A stretch of DNA of 41,641 bases from RZYP01 sp050256135 (lineage in GTDB: Bacteria; Bacillota; Negativicutes; Acidaminococcales; Acidaminococcaceae), in the NCBI GenBank assembly GCA_050256135.1, contig JBFWIF010000006.1:1-41641 (forward strand), in the 5' to 3' direction. The notes under the pieces were generated by a model. It saw nothing but the letters and a program-made list of their open reading frames with translations. It was not told the DNA's origin and made no database searches. The position numbers and the translations under genes are program-made. Every line of letters starts with the position of its first letter. Within the stretch, counting starts at the first letter, position 1. This document shows positions 14,709-23,213 of the stretch, one piece after another.

Positions 14709-17258
14709 ATGAAAGAAGAGCGTTACAGTGATGAAGTAAAAACATTGTTGGAAGCTGCCCAGCAGCAGGCGGTTATGAACTATAACCAAGAGTTGAACAC
14801 AGTTCATCTTCTGGCTTCTTTGTGCGGTCAGGAGGGTTTTTTTAAGTTTTTGCTGCAAAGCTTAAAAATTGATGAAAAGGCTTTTACGCAGGAAGCAAAA
14901 GATTTACTGCGTAAAATACCACAGGTCAAAGGTCAGGATGCCTTGCGTATGAGTATGGGATTGGCTCGTGTTTTTGGTCTGGCGGAAAAAGAAGCCGGTG
15001 AAAATGAGATAAATATTGCTAACCTGGTGGGAGCCTTGGTAGAGGACGGCGATAGTGATGTCGTTGCCTTGTGCAAAAAATATGGTATAGATAAAAAGAA
15101 AGTGAAGGCCTTATATATGCAGTATGTCAGTGGTAAGGGTGACGAAGAGAACCAGAAGACTTTGGAAAAATACGGGCAGGATTTAACGGAGAAAGCACGT
15201 AAAGGTGATCTCGATCCTGTTATCGGCCGTGATGAAGAGATTCGTCGGACCATTGAAATATTATCCCGCCGCAAAAAGAATAATCCGGTGCTGATTGGTG
15301 AGCCTGGTGTAGGTAAGACAGCAATTGTTGAAGGCCTGGCCCGTCGTATTGTTTCTGGTGATGTACCGGAAATGTTAAAGAACAAGATGCTTTATGCCCT
15401 TGATTTGGCCTCTTTGGTTGCAGGCGCCAAATTCCGCGGCGAATTTGAAGAACGTTTAAAGAAGGTTTTGAAAGCGGTTTCCGATTCTTCAGGTCAGATT
15501 ATCATGTTCATTGATGAACTGCATACCGTGGTCGGGGCAGGAGCTGCGGAAGGTGCCATGGATGCCGGTAATATCCTGAAACCAATGCTGGCACGCGGTG
15601 AACTAAGATGCATCGGTGCTACTACTTTGAATGAATATCGTAAGTACATTGAAAAGGATAGCGCGTTGGAGCGAAGATTCCAGCCAGTCATGGTTAAACA
15701 GCCGAGCGTTGAAGATACTATTTCTATTTTGCGTGGCTTGAAGGAAAGATATGAAGTGCACCATGGGGTGAGAATTAAAGATGCAGCGCTTGTGGCGGCG
15801 GCAGTTTTATCCGACCGTTATATCAATGACCGGTTCTTGCCGGACAAAGCCATTGATCTGGTTGATGAAGCATCGGCACGTCTACGTACTGAGATAGATT
15901 CGCTGCCGGCTGAACTTGATGAAAGCAAACGCCGTATCTTGCAGTTGGAGATAGAGGCTCAGGCACTTAGCAAGGAAAGTGATCCGCAGTCGAAGGAAAG
16001 AATGAAGAAACTGGAAGAAGAACTGACAGAGCTCAAAAAAGCTAATGAGGAACTTACTGCCCGCTGGGACCGTGAAAAAGCAGGCATTGCCAAAGTGCGA
16101 GAAGTAAAGCGCGAAATTGATGAAGTAAAACAGGAAATGGAAACCGCAGAACGTGACTATAACCTGAATAAACTGGCTGAACTTAAATATGGCCGGTTGC
16201 CTGATCTGGAGAAAAAGCTGGCAGAATTGGAATCCGGTAAAACTGGCGGCGATGGTGAGGTTTTGCTGAAAGAAGAAGTGGACGAGGACGATATTTCCAA
16301 AGTCGTAAGCACCTGGACAGGCATTCCTGTACAAAGACTGCTTGAAGGTGAACGCGATAAGCTTGTGCATTTGGAAGAGATTTTGCACAAACGCGTTGTT
16401 GGTCAGGATGAAGCTATTAAGGCAGTAAGTGAAGCAGTTGTGCGTGCGCGCGCCGGTATCAAGGATCCTGCGAGACCAATCGGTTCCTTCATCTTCCTCG
16501 GCCCTACGGGTGTCGGCAAGACAGAATTGGCTAAGGCTTTGGCTGAAGTTCTCTTTGACGACGAACGCAACATGATACGTATTGATATGAGTGAATATAT
16601 GGAAAAACATACAGTATCTCGTTTGATTGGCGCACCTCCTGGTTATGTAGGGTATGAAGAGGGCGGGCAGCTGACAGAAGCTGTCAGACGTCATCCTTAT
16701 GCTGTAATTTTGTTGGACGAAATTGAAAAGGCGCATGCAGACGTTTTTAACGTGCTTTTGCAGGTGCTTGATGATGGGCGTCTGACAGATGGACAAGGCC
16801 GTAATGTTGACTTTAAAAACACTTTGATTATTATGACCAGCAACCTTGGCTCTGCTGATATTCTTAAGAAACAGGGGCAAGTATCCCGTGAAGAAATCCA
16901 AAATCTCTTGATGAATTTCTTCCGCCCTGAATTCTTGAACCGTGTTGATGACATCGTAGTTTTCCATGCTCTTGGACAGGGACAGATTAAAGATATTGTA
17001 AGACTGGTGCTGGATGAACTTGGTGAACGCCTGAATAATCAACTCGAACTCAAACTTTCTTATACTGAGGAAGCCGTTGAATACTTGGCGGCAGCTGGTT
17101 TCGATATCTCGTTTGGTGCAAGACCGTTGAAACGTTTGATTGTTCATACTGTGGAAACAATCCTTGGTAAGAAAATCGTCGCTGGGGAAATTAAAAACGG
17201 CGAAAGCATCAAGGTTGTTTTGAAGAATGGTAATATTGATTTGGAAAAGTTAAGCTAG
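14709..17258 (+). CDS. clpB: ATP-dependent disaggregase chaperone ClpB
   Basis: This 849-residue Hsp100 protein extracts polypeptides from aggregates together with the DnaK system. It has an N-terminal Clp repeat domain (about 1-145), a first AAA+ module with Walker A GEPGVGKT (197-204), a coiled-coil M-domain at about 400-525 (long Glu/Lys/Leu heptads), a second AAA+ module with Walker A GPTGVGKT (598-605), Walker B VILLDEIEKAH and the D2-small domain FDISFGARPLKR. No ClpP-binding loop of the LGF/IGF type is apparent in D2, as expected for ClpB rather than ClpC or ClpA. GGAGGTG lies 10 nt before the ATG. The upstream promoter overlaps a CtsR-like repeat. Confidence 0.95.
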   Translation: MKEERYSDEVKTLLEAAQQQAVMNYNQELNTVHLLASLCGQEGFFKFLLQSLKIDEKAFTQEAKDLLRKIPQVKGQDALRMSMGLARVFGLAEKEAGENEINIANLVGALVEDGDSDVVALCKKYGIDKKKVKALYMQYVSGKGDEENQKTLEKYGQDLTEKARKGDLDPVIGRDEEIRRTIEILSRRKKNNPVLIGEPGVGKTAIVEGLARRIVSGDVPEMLKNKMLYALDLASLVAGAKFRGEFEERLKKVLKAVSDSSGQIIMFIDELHTVVGAGAAEGAMDAGNILKPMLARGELRCIGATTLNEYRKYIEKDSALERRFQPVMVKQPSVEDTISILRGLKERYEVHHGVRIKDAALVAAAVLSDRYINDRFLPDKAIDLVDEASARLRTEIDSLPAELDESKRRILQLEIEAQALSKESDPQSKERMKKLEEELTELKKANEELTARWDREKAGIAKVREVKREIDEVKQEMETAERDYNLNKLAELKYGRLPDLEKKLAELESGKTGGDGEVLLKEEVDEDDISKVVSTWTGIPVQRLLEGERDKLVHLEEILHKRVVGQDEAIKAVSEAVVRARAGIKDPARPIGSFIFLGPTGVGKTELAKALAEVLFDDERNMIRIDMSEYMEKHTVSRLIGAPPGYVGYEEGGQLTEAVRRHPYAVILLDEIEKAHADVFNVLLQVLDDGRLTDGQGRNVDFKNTLIIMTSNLGSADILKKQGQVSREEIQNLLMNFFRPEFLNRVDDIVVFHALGQGQIKDIVRLVLDELGERLNNQLELKLSYTEEAVEYLAAAGFDISFGARPLKRLIVHTVETILGKKIVAGEIKNGESIKVVLKNGNIDLEKLS

Positions 17259-17263
17259 TTTCT

Positions 17264-17296
17264 AAGGGGGGCGGTTCATTGAAACCGCCCCCCTTT
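17264..17296 (+). terminator. Terminator-like hairpin after clpB
   Basis: A very GC-rich 13-bp stem (17264-17276 with 17283-17295) and a short loop are followed by only three T residues, so termination may be incomplete. Its right arm overlaps the next promoter. Confidence 0.65.
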
Positions 17297-17307
17297 CAAG
17301 TTATAAT
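17279..17307 (+). promoter_or_regulatory. Promoter of the CoA-disulfide reductase gene
   Basis: TTGAAA (17279-17284), a 17-bp spacer and a perfect TATAAT (17302-17307) lie 40 bp upstream of the start codon. The -35 box is inside the loop and right arm of the clpB terminator hairpin. Confidence 0.75.
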
Positions 17308-17346
17308 AATTAATAGATAATGGCAGCAATTTGAGGAGGTAAAAGC

Positions 17347-19047
17347 ATGGGGAAAAAGATACTCATCATCGGCGGTGTTGCAGCTGGCATGAAAACAGCT
17401 TCCAGGTTGCGCAGACTAGACAAAGAAGCGGAAATTATTGTCTTGGAGCGCGGCAGTGAGGTAAGTTATGGAGCTTGTGGTTTTCCGTATTATATAGGCG
17501 GTGATGTTGAGAATTTTTGCTGTTTTACAAATAGTGCTCAAGGTGTTCGCGATGCAGCTTTTTTTGAAAAAGTAAAGGGCGTAGAAGTTTTAATTCGTCA
17601 TGAGGCAACAGCAATCAATCGTAATGAACATACCGTAACTTATCTCAACAGAGATACTGGTGAAACAAAAGTATTACCTTATGATAAATTGGTTTTAGCT
17701 ACTGGTTCTACACCGGCACAATTACCAATTCCTGGTGCGAATTTGTCTGGCGTGCATAATTTTTGGTTTCCATGGGATGTGCATGCAGTAAAGAAAGCAA
17801 TGACAGAAAACAGAATTACTGACGTTGTGGTAGTTGGTGCCGGTCTGGTTGGCATGGAATTGGCAGAAGCTTTCCACAAACAGGGCTTAACCGTGAGTGT
17901 TGTTGAAATGCAGGACAGAATGTTGCCACAAATGTTAGATAAAGAACTGGCTGACTTATTAAAAAAATCGGTGCTGCAAGCTGGCATAAACCTTTATCTA
18001 AACGAAAAAACTACAGCAATAGAAGGAGAAATAAAGGTTACTGCTGTCAAAACGGATAAAAGGCTTATCCCAGCCCAGATGGTTGTAGTCGCCGTAGGCG
18101 TCAGACCCAACATTGAATTAGCTCGAGAGGCTGGCATTAGTATTGGACCAAGTGGTTGTATCGCTGTCAATGAATATCTCCAGACCAGTGACCCGGATAT
18201 TTATGCTGGCGGTGATTGTGCGGAAAATATCAATATTATCAGCAAGGCTAAATTGTTCACGCCAATGGGCTCTACAGCAAACAAGCACGGGCGTGTTATC
18301 GCCGATAATATAGCCGGCGCTGAGGTCAAATATCCTGGTATTCTCAATACGGCTATTTGTCAGGTTCTTAATTGGCAGGCAGGTAGTACTGGGTTAAATG
18401 AGACTAGCGCCAGAAAAGCAGGTATTGAATTCGAAGCGGTTGTAGTTCCTGGCTTTGACCGTCTTGGCTATATGCCGGGAGCAAATCGTTTGATATTGAA
18501 GTTATTGGCAGAAGTTGGCACGCATCGCGTAATAGGTGTTCAGGCTGTCGGTACAGGTGGTGTTGACAAACGTATTGACGCTATTGCGACGGCTATGTCT
18601 TTGGGCGCGCGGGTCGAAGAGCTCAGCAATATTGATTATGGGTATGCACCGCCATTTAATGGACCAATTGATAATATCTCTACTGCTGCCAACGTATTGA
18701 TGAATAAATTGGCTGGCAGGCTGCGCAGCATTAACCCAAAGGATTTCCAAAAGATTAAAGGTAATCCACTCTATACATTGGTTGATGTGCGTACACCTGG
18801 TGAGTATGCTGCCAATAGAATTGCTGGCTGCGCTCATATCGTGAATCTGCCTTTAGACAAGCTCCGCAGTGAAGCTGAGCAAGTTTTCGCTGACAAGAAA
18901 GCAAGACTTGTCTGCTCTTGTCAGATTGACTTGCGCGGTTATGAAGCAGAAACTATTATGCGCGCTCTTGGTTATGAGAATGTGCAAAGTCTTGAAGGTG
19001 GTATGAGTGCTTGGCCATATGAAACAGAAGGGGACAACACTCAATAA
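17347..19047 (+). CDS. FAD-dependent CoA-disulfide reductase with C-terminal rhodanese domain
   Basis: This 566-residue protein joins a pyridine nucleotide-disulfide oxidoreductase and a rhodanese. The FAD-binding IIGGVAAGM begins at residue 7, and the single redox cysteine of the CoADR class is Cys44 in YGACGFP. The NAD(P)H-binding fold is VVVVGAGLVGMELAEAF, and YAGGDCAE is the second flavin motif. The rhodanese domain (about 475-560) has VDVRTPGEY and the active-site loop SCQIDLRGY with Cys525. Enzymes of this layout reduce CoA disulfides, CoA persulfide or polysulfide using NADH; which substrate applies here is unknown. An extra cysteine (Cys523) sits two residues before the catalytic one. 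GGAGGT lies just before the ATG, and the gene is monocistronic. Confidence 0.9.
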   Translation: MGKKILIIGGVAAGMKTASRLRRLDKEAEIIVLERGSEVSYGACGFPYYIGGDVENFCCFTNSAQGVRDAAFFEKVKGVEVLIRHEATAINRNEHTVTYLNRDTGETKVLPYDKLVLATGSTPAQLPIPGANLSGVHNFWFPWDVHAVKKAMTENRITDVVVVGAGLVGMELAEAFHKQGLTVSVVEMQDRMLPQMLDKELADLLKKSVLQAGINLYLNEKTTAIEGEIKVTAVKTDKRLIPAQMVVVAVGVRPNIELAREAGISIGPSGCIAVNEYLQTSDPDIYAGGDCAENINIISKAKLFTPMGSTANKHGRVIADNIAGAEVKYPGILNTAICQVLNWQAGSTGLNETSARKAGIEFEAVVVPGFDRLGYMPGANRLILKLLAEVGTHRVIGVQAVGTGGVDKRIDAIATAMSLGARVEELSNIDYGYAPPFNGPIDNISTAANVLMNKLAGRLRSINPKDFQKIKGNPLYTLVDVRTPGEYAANRIAGCAHIVNLPLDKLRSEAEQVFADKKARLVCSCQIDLRGYEAETIMRALGYENVQSLEGGMSAWPYETEGDNTQ

Positions 19048-19070
19048 GTTCACAAAAATATCATAAAATT

Positions 19071-19115
19071 AGTTGCCGTCAGATGGACTCCGGTGCTATC
19101 GTCGGCAACTTTTTA
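19071..19115 (+). terminator. Terminator after the CoA-disulfide reductase gene
   Basis: An 8-bp stem (19071-19078 with 19103-19110) with a long, partly structured loop is followed by TTTTTATTTT. Confidence 0.7.
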
Positions 19116-19177
19116 TTTTGCTTGAAAGCCGCATGAATACTTCATGTAATAACAATGCTGCTAAAGATCTAATTAAA

Positions 19178-19217
19178 ATAACGCCCTTGCAGGAAAGACA
19201 ATTAGGCAAGACGTTAT
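19178..19217 (+). repeat. Unexplained inverted repeat upstream of acpS
   Basis: A 6+5-bp interrupted stem (19178-19190 with 19206-19217) around a 15-nt loop lies in the 200-bp gap before acpS. There is no T-run after it, so it is not a terminator. Confidence 0.4.
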
Positions 19218-19315
19218 GGTGATTGAATCGGCAGGTATTTAAGAAAAAAAATAGAATAATAGAAAGTGGGTAGTTGTGTTACCGAACAATAAAGGTAAGC
19301 AAGGGAATGATTAGA

Positions 19316-19690
19316 GTGATTATTGGCGTGGGCTGCGACTTTGTAGAAGTTGCAAGAATAAAAAAAGCAATTGAAAATCCTCGCTTTATTCAAAAAGTCT
19401 ACACGCCGGCAGAGATTGAATACTGTTTGGCACGTGGGAAACAACAGGCGATGAGTTTTGCGGCTCGTTTTGCTGCTAAGGAAGCTGCTGCCAAGGCTCT
19501 CGGCACAGGTTTTCGCAATGCGAGTATGCAGGATGTGGAAGTGAGTAAAGATGAACTTGGCAAGCCAATCATAAAACTCTCAGGTAGTTTTCAGGAAAGA
19601 GCTAAAAACTTAGGATGCAAATATTTTCATGTGTCTTTAAGCCATACTAAAGAATACGGTTTGGCTCAAGTTATTTTGGAAGGTGATTAA
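19316..19690 (+). CDS. acpS: Holo-[acyl-carrier-protein] synthase
   Basis: This protein of about 124 residues transfers the 4'-phosphopantetheine arm of CoA onto apo-ACP. It opens with IIGVGCDFVEVARI, which holds the metal-binding aspartate, and contains FAARFAAKEAAAKALG, the AcpS signature with the conserved Glu/Lys, and FHVSLSHTKEY. GTG 19316 is preferred because it gives the family's usual N-terminus and has AAGGGA about 9 nt upstream; ATG 19307 is the alternative and adds three residues. The nnr gene follows after 3 nt, a gene order common in Firmicutes. Confidence 0.92.
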   Translation: MIIGVGCDFVEVARIKKAIENPRFIQKVYTPAEIEYCLARGKQQAMSFAARFAAKEAAAKALGTGFRNASMQDVEVSKDELGKPIIKLSGSFQERAKNLGCKYFHVSLSHTKEYGLAQVILEGD

Positions 19691-19693
19691 GAT

Positions 19694-21244
19694 ATGAAGT
19701 TGTTTTTAGCTGAGGAAATGAAACAAATAGACGCTGCAACCACAAAAGAATTTGGTTTGCCAGGATTGCTTTTGATGGAAAACGCTGGACGAGCGATAGC
19801 AGCTACGGCTGAAAGTATCCTGGAAGATTGTAATAATAAGAGAATAGTAGTATTTGCCGGCAAGGGGAACAATGCTGGCGATGGTTTTGCAGCTGCAAGA
19901 ACTTTGCTGAACAGGGGTGCTCGGGTTACAGTGGTTTTACTGGCTGAACCAGCTGCTTACAGCGGTGATGCGCTGGTGCAGTTAGAAGTACTGCAAAAAT
20001 GTAATCTATTTTTATTCATATTAAGAACAGAACAGGATTGGGATAAAGCAGCGATTGCCGGCGAGTTGGCAGATCTTGTTATCGACGGCTTACTAGGAAC
20101 AGGGTTTCACGGTGAACTCAGCCCTGATTTTGCGCGTGCCGCAGAATTAATTTCTAGTTTAGCAGCACCTGTTTTAGCTATTGATATTCCTAGCGGTGTT
20201 GAACCCGATACGGGTAAAGCGGCGCGAAGTGCCGTCAAGGCTGATGTTACTGTGACGCTCGCAGCACCGAAACCTGGTTTATACTTATATCCGGGAGTTG
20301 AACACGCAGGCGAAATTATGGTAGCAGAGATTGGCATTCCAACTGCACTTCTTTCTTCGTCATACAGTAAAAATGAGCTGATAACGCAAAGCTTGGCTAA
20401 AGAAAAACTACCATTAAGACAAGGCAATGCTCATAAAGGAATGGCAGGGCACATTGCCATTTTAGCAGGTTCCCCCGGTTTTACAGGAGCCGCAGCTCTT
20501 TGCAGTTATGCTGCTGTGAAAGCAGGCGCAGGGTTGGTAACTTTGCTAACTTCTTTAAGTTCACAAAATATTTTGGCAGCAAAACTAAACGAAGTTATGG
20601 TACAGGGCTTGATTGAACGTCTGCCTGGTGTTTTAGGCGGCGGAGCTGTTGGTGATGTTCGTCACTGGCTGGAAAAGAGCGATGTTTTAGCTGTTGGTCC
20701 CGGCCTAGGCACTTCAGAAGCCACTAAAGAGGTTATCCGGGATATTTTGCAGGGATGCAGCAAACCAGTAGTAATTGATGCCGATGCCCTGACAGCATTA
20801 GTTGGACATACGGAAATATTGAGCAACATGAAATGTCCAAGGATTATTACGCCGCATCCTGCAGAAATGGGCAGGTTAATCAATGTTACTGCGGCTGATG
20901 TAGATGCCCAGCGTCTTGCGCTTGCTTCTCGATATGCCGTAGAATGGCAGACTGTGGTAGTTCTGAAAGGTGCACCTACTGTAGTTGCTGTACCTGATGG
21001 TGTTACCTATCTCAACACAACCGGCAACGAAGGTATGGCAACAGGTGGTTGTGGGGATGTTCTGACAGGTATAATTGCCGCGTTGCTTGGACAAGGACTT
21101 TCTACAGCTGATGCGGCAGTGTTAGCGGTTTATCTTCATGGGCTAGCGGGCGATTTAGCCGCTGAGAATGGGAAAATAGGCTTGGTTGCTGGCCAAATTA
21201 GTGAAGCTCTTCCTCGCGCCATACAAAAGGTGGAGGAAGAATGA
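19694..21244 (+). CDS. nnr: Bifunctional NAD(P)H-hydrate epimerase / ADP-dependent NAD(P)H-hydrate dehydratase
   Basis: This 516-residue metabolite-repair enzyme restores damaged NAD(P)H hydrates. The N-terminal YjeF_N epimerase domain (about 1-215) shows LLMENAGRA, GKGNNAGDGFAAAR and DIPSGVEPDTG. The C-terminal kinase-like dehydratase domain (about 235-510) shows HKGMAGHIAILAGSPGFTGA, AVGPGLG, DADAL, TPHPAEMGRL and the catalytic TGGCGDVLTGIIAALL. Both domains look complete. It starts 3 nt after acpS and its stop overlaps the next gene (ATGA), so it is translationally coupled in the acpS-nnr-DUF3006 set. Confidence 0.95.
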   Translation: MKLFLAEEMKQIDAATTKEFGLPGLLLMENAGRAIAATAESILEDCNNKRIVVFAGKGNNAGDGFAAARTLLNRGARVTVVLLAEPAAYSGDALVQLEVLQKCNLFLFILRTEQDWDKAAIAGELADLVIDGLLGTGFHGELSPDFARAAELISSLAAPVLAIDIPSGVEPDTGKAARSAVKADVTVTLAAPKPGLYLYPGVEHAGEIMVAEIGIPTALLSSSYSKNELITQSLAKEKLPLRQGNAHKGMAGHIAILAGSPGFTGAAALCSYAAVKAGAGLVTLLTSLSSQNILAAKLNEVMVQGLIERLPGVLGGGAVGDVRHWLEKSDVLAVGPGLGTSEATKEVIRDILQGCSKPVVIDADALTALVGHTEILSNMKCPRIITPHPAEMGRLINVTAADVDAQRLALASRYAVEWQTVVVLKGAPTVVAVPDGVTYLNTTGNEGMATGGCGDVLTGIIAALLGQGLSTADAAVLAVYLHGLAGDLAAENGKIGLVAGQISEALPRAIQKVEEE

Positions 21245-21462
21245 TGAAGATAGAAGTAACTATTGACAGGTTCGAAAGAACAAAAGCAGTGTTGCTTTAT
21301 GGCGCAGATGGAACAAGCATTAATTGGCCAAGAGAATTATTGCCGGAAGGCTTACAGGAAGGTGATGTTCTTTCTGTAAACATCAAGAAAGATGATAAAG
21401 CCACGCAAAAAGCTCTGAAAAAGACGGAAAACCTTCTTCGCGAGCTGCTGCAGCAGACATGA
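21241..21462 (+). CDS. DUF3006 domain-containing protein
   Basis: This 73-residue soluble protein matches the short DUF3006 pattern: an N-terminal strand with the TIDRFE motif, AVLLYGADGTSINWPRELLP, and EGDVLSVNI followed by a charged helix. The function of the family is unknown; members often lie beside cell-wall or metallo-beta-lactamase genes. It starts at ATG 21241 (or the directly following ATG 21244), overlapping the nnr stop by 4 bp. The next gene is a murein amidase with its own promoter. Confidence 0.7.
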   Translation: MMKIEVTIDRFERTKAVLLYGADGTSINWPRELLPEGLQEGDVLSVNIKKDDKATQKALKKTENLLRELLQQT

Positions 21463-21467
21463 ATTAT

Positions 21468-21495
21468 TTACAAGTGGCATAACCGGTGTTAGAAT
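21468..21495 (+). promoter_or_regulatory. Promoter candidate for the amidase-GerMN pair
   Basis: TTACAA (21468-21473), a 16-bp spacer and TAGAAT (21490-21495) preceded by TGT (extended -10) lie 36 bp before the TTG start at 21532. Confidence 0.55.
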
Positions 21496-21531
21496 TTATG
21501 TACATGAAGTCCGAAAAGAGGTGAGTCCGAA

Positions 21532-22608
21532 TTGCTGAAAAACTTTTTGTTTTTTTTGATTTGCTTGTTTAGTTTTACTTTTAATATGATAGCAGAAGCG
21601 TCAGGAACAGAAATTACTGCTTTGCATTGGGGTGTGAGCAAAGAGAATGTATTTCGGGTAGTTTTGGACTGTACCGGACCGACAGAAGCTAAGGCTGTAC
21701 TTAAAGATGATTCTTTGTCGGTTTCTGTAGAGGGGGGCTTGAAACCTTATGTTTCAAAAGACTATAGGGTGAAAAGCGATACTGTTGACCATGTACAGCT
21801 ACAGGCCACGGGAGCAAAAACGTTGTTGCAGTTGCCTTTAACACGTAAATTAGCAACTAATGACTATAAAATTTTTGTATTAAAGAAAGATCCTGTTACC
21901 AAGAGACCTGACAGAATTGTCATTGACATTGCTAATAGCAATACTAAGTTTAAACCAGTAACCAATACGGTGGCAGTTAAACAAGATAAACCGATAAAAC
22001 CAACCTTTGAAATAGGCGGCGGTATTAAGGGGAAGATGATTACACTTGACCCTGGACACGGTGGAACCGACCCAGGAGCGATTGGTAAGCAAGGAACGAA
22101 AGAGAAGGATATTACTTTAAAAATTGCATTTAAACTGCGCGATTATCTGCTTGATAAGGGCGCACGGGTTTCAATGACGCGTACTAATGACAAAGATGTT
22201 TATGGACCTGATGCTACTGACGCTCAGGAACTCCAGGCCCGTGTTGATGTTGCCCAGACTAATGATGCAGACTTGTTTGTCAGTCTGCATTGCAATGCTT
22301 CTACCAATCGTAATGTAGGCGGCATGTCATCTTATTTCTTCCCCAAGACGGACTATGATCAAATTGCTGCAGCGTCTATTCAGGACGATTTGACCAAGAA
22401 ATTCGGCCTTGATGATTTAGGTGTGCGTCAGGCTTCTTTCTATGTAAATAAAAGGAGCAGTATGCCGACGGTTTTGGTAGAGATGGCTTTTATCAGTAAT
22501 CAAAAAGAGGAAAAACTTCTCCGTAGCAACTGGTTCCAAAATAAAATGGCGAAAGCGATTGCCGACGGTATAGAAGATTATTTTGCAGCAACCGGAGGTG
22601 GTCAATAA
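21532..22608 (+). CDS. N-acetylmuramoyl-L-alanine amidase with AMIN domain (AmiC-like)
   Basis: This 358-residue secreted zinc amidase cleaves the lactyl bond between MurNAc and the stem peptide. It has a signal peptide (about 1-24), an AMIN envelope-targeting domain (about 27-125) and an amidase_3 domain (about 170-355). Zinc ligands are visible as His176 (DPGHGG), Glu191 (TKEKD) and His253 (SLHCN), with catalytic Glu317 (VEMAF). The start is TTG 21532, 6-7 nt after GAGGTGAG. Amidases with AMIN domains act at septation in bacteria with an outer membrane, which suits this genome. The GerMN lipoprotein gene overlaps its stop codon by one base. Confidence 0.93.
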   Translation: MLKNFLFFLICLFSFTFNMIAEASGTEITALHWGVSKENVFRVVLDCTGPTEAKAVLKDDSLSVSVEGGLKPYVSKDYRVKSDTVDHVQLQATGAKTLLQLPLTRKLATNDYKIFVLKKDPVTKRPDRIVIDIANSNTKFKPVTNTVAVKQDKPIKPTFEIGGGIKGKMITLDPGHGGTDPGAIGKQGTKEKDITLKIAFKLRDYLLDKGARVSMTRTNDKDVYGPDATDAQELQARVDVAQTNDADLFVSLHCNASTNRNVGGMSSYFFPKTDYDQIAAASIQDDLTKKFGLDDLGVRQASFYVNKRSSMPTVLVEMAFISNQKEEKLLRSNWFQNKMAKAIADGIEDYFAATGGGQ

Positions 22609-23153
22609 TGAAGTGGTATAAGTGCCTCTTGGCACCGCTTTTGATTTTATGTTTTTTAGCAAGTGGTTGTACTTCGCCTAAAACGCAAGAAAAACAGGTT
22701 GCGCAGCCAGTTAAGGAGCAAAGCTTTGTAGTATATAGGGTTACAGGTTCAGAACAAGGCTACCTGGTGCCGGAAAAATATACGATTAAAGATAATGGCA
22801 AGCCCATAGCTGAAAATGCCTTGCGTACTTTGGTTGAATCCAAACCACAGAACAGTAAATTAATAAACATTTTCCCGGCTGATACCAAAGTCCTTGGCTT
22901 GAATATTAAGGATGGTATTGCTGCTGCTGACTTCAGCAAAGATATTAAAAAAATTGGCGGAGGTTCTTACAGAGAATTAATGCTCACAGGAGCAATCGTC
23001 AATACCTTAACGGAATTCCCTGAAATTAAAAAGGTGCAGATACTCGTAGAAGGTAAAAAAATCGTAAGCTTGAATGGTCATATGGACCTGACAGATCCGC
23101 TTGCACGTGATATCAGTTTGTTAAGCGCATCACAGAAAACTAAGACTAAATAA
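22608..23153 (+). CDS. GerMN-domain lipoprotein
   Basis: This 181-residue protein has lipobox LASGC (Cys21) and a single GerMN domain (about 45-165), recognisable from ALRTLVE, FPADTKVLGLNIKDGIAAADFSKD and the final VQILVEGKKI. GerMN is named after the spore germination protein GerM, but single-domain lipoproteins with it are widespread in non-sporulating bacteria and are thought to act at the cell wall. It overlaps the amidase stop by one base (TAATG), so the two are probably a functional pair: a murein hydrolase and a lipoprotein cofactor. That pairing is inference from context. Confidence 0.85.
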   Translation: MKWYKCLLAPLLILCFLASGCTSPKTQEKQVAQPVKEQSFVVYRVTGSEQGYLVPEKYTIKDNGKPIAENALRTLVESKPQNSKLINIFPADTKVLGLNIKDGIAAADFSKDIKKIGGGSYRELMLTGAIVNTLTEFPEIKKVQILVEGKKIVSLNGHMDLTDPLARDISLLSASQKTKTK

Positions 23154-23157
23154 TCAG

Positions 23158-23193
23158 AAAAAAGCATCTATGTCATAAGACATAGATGCTTTT
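23158..23193. terminator. Bidirectional terminator between GerMN gene and thiC
   Basis: A perfect stem (23161-23174 with 23179-23192) with a 4-nt loop is flanked by A-runs on the left and T-runs on the right, serving both convergent transcripts. Confidence 0.8.
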
Positions 23194-23213
23194 GCTATTT
23201 CTGACAACTATTT

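Noticed and set aside
15882..17147. 421-codon open frame on the minus strand inside clpB
   Set aside because: It is antisense to a fully conserved gene, has low-complexity Phe/Gln-rich content, no ribosome site and no recognisable domain; it is a by-product of clpB codon use.
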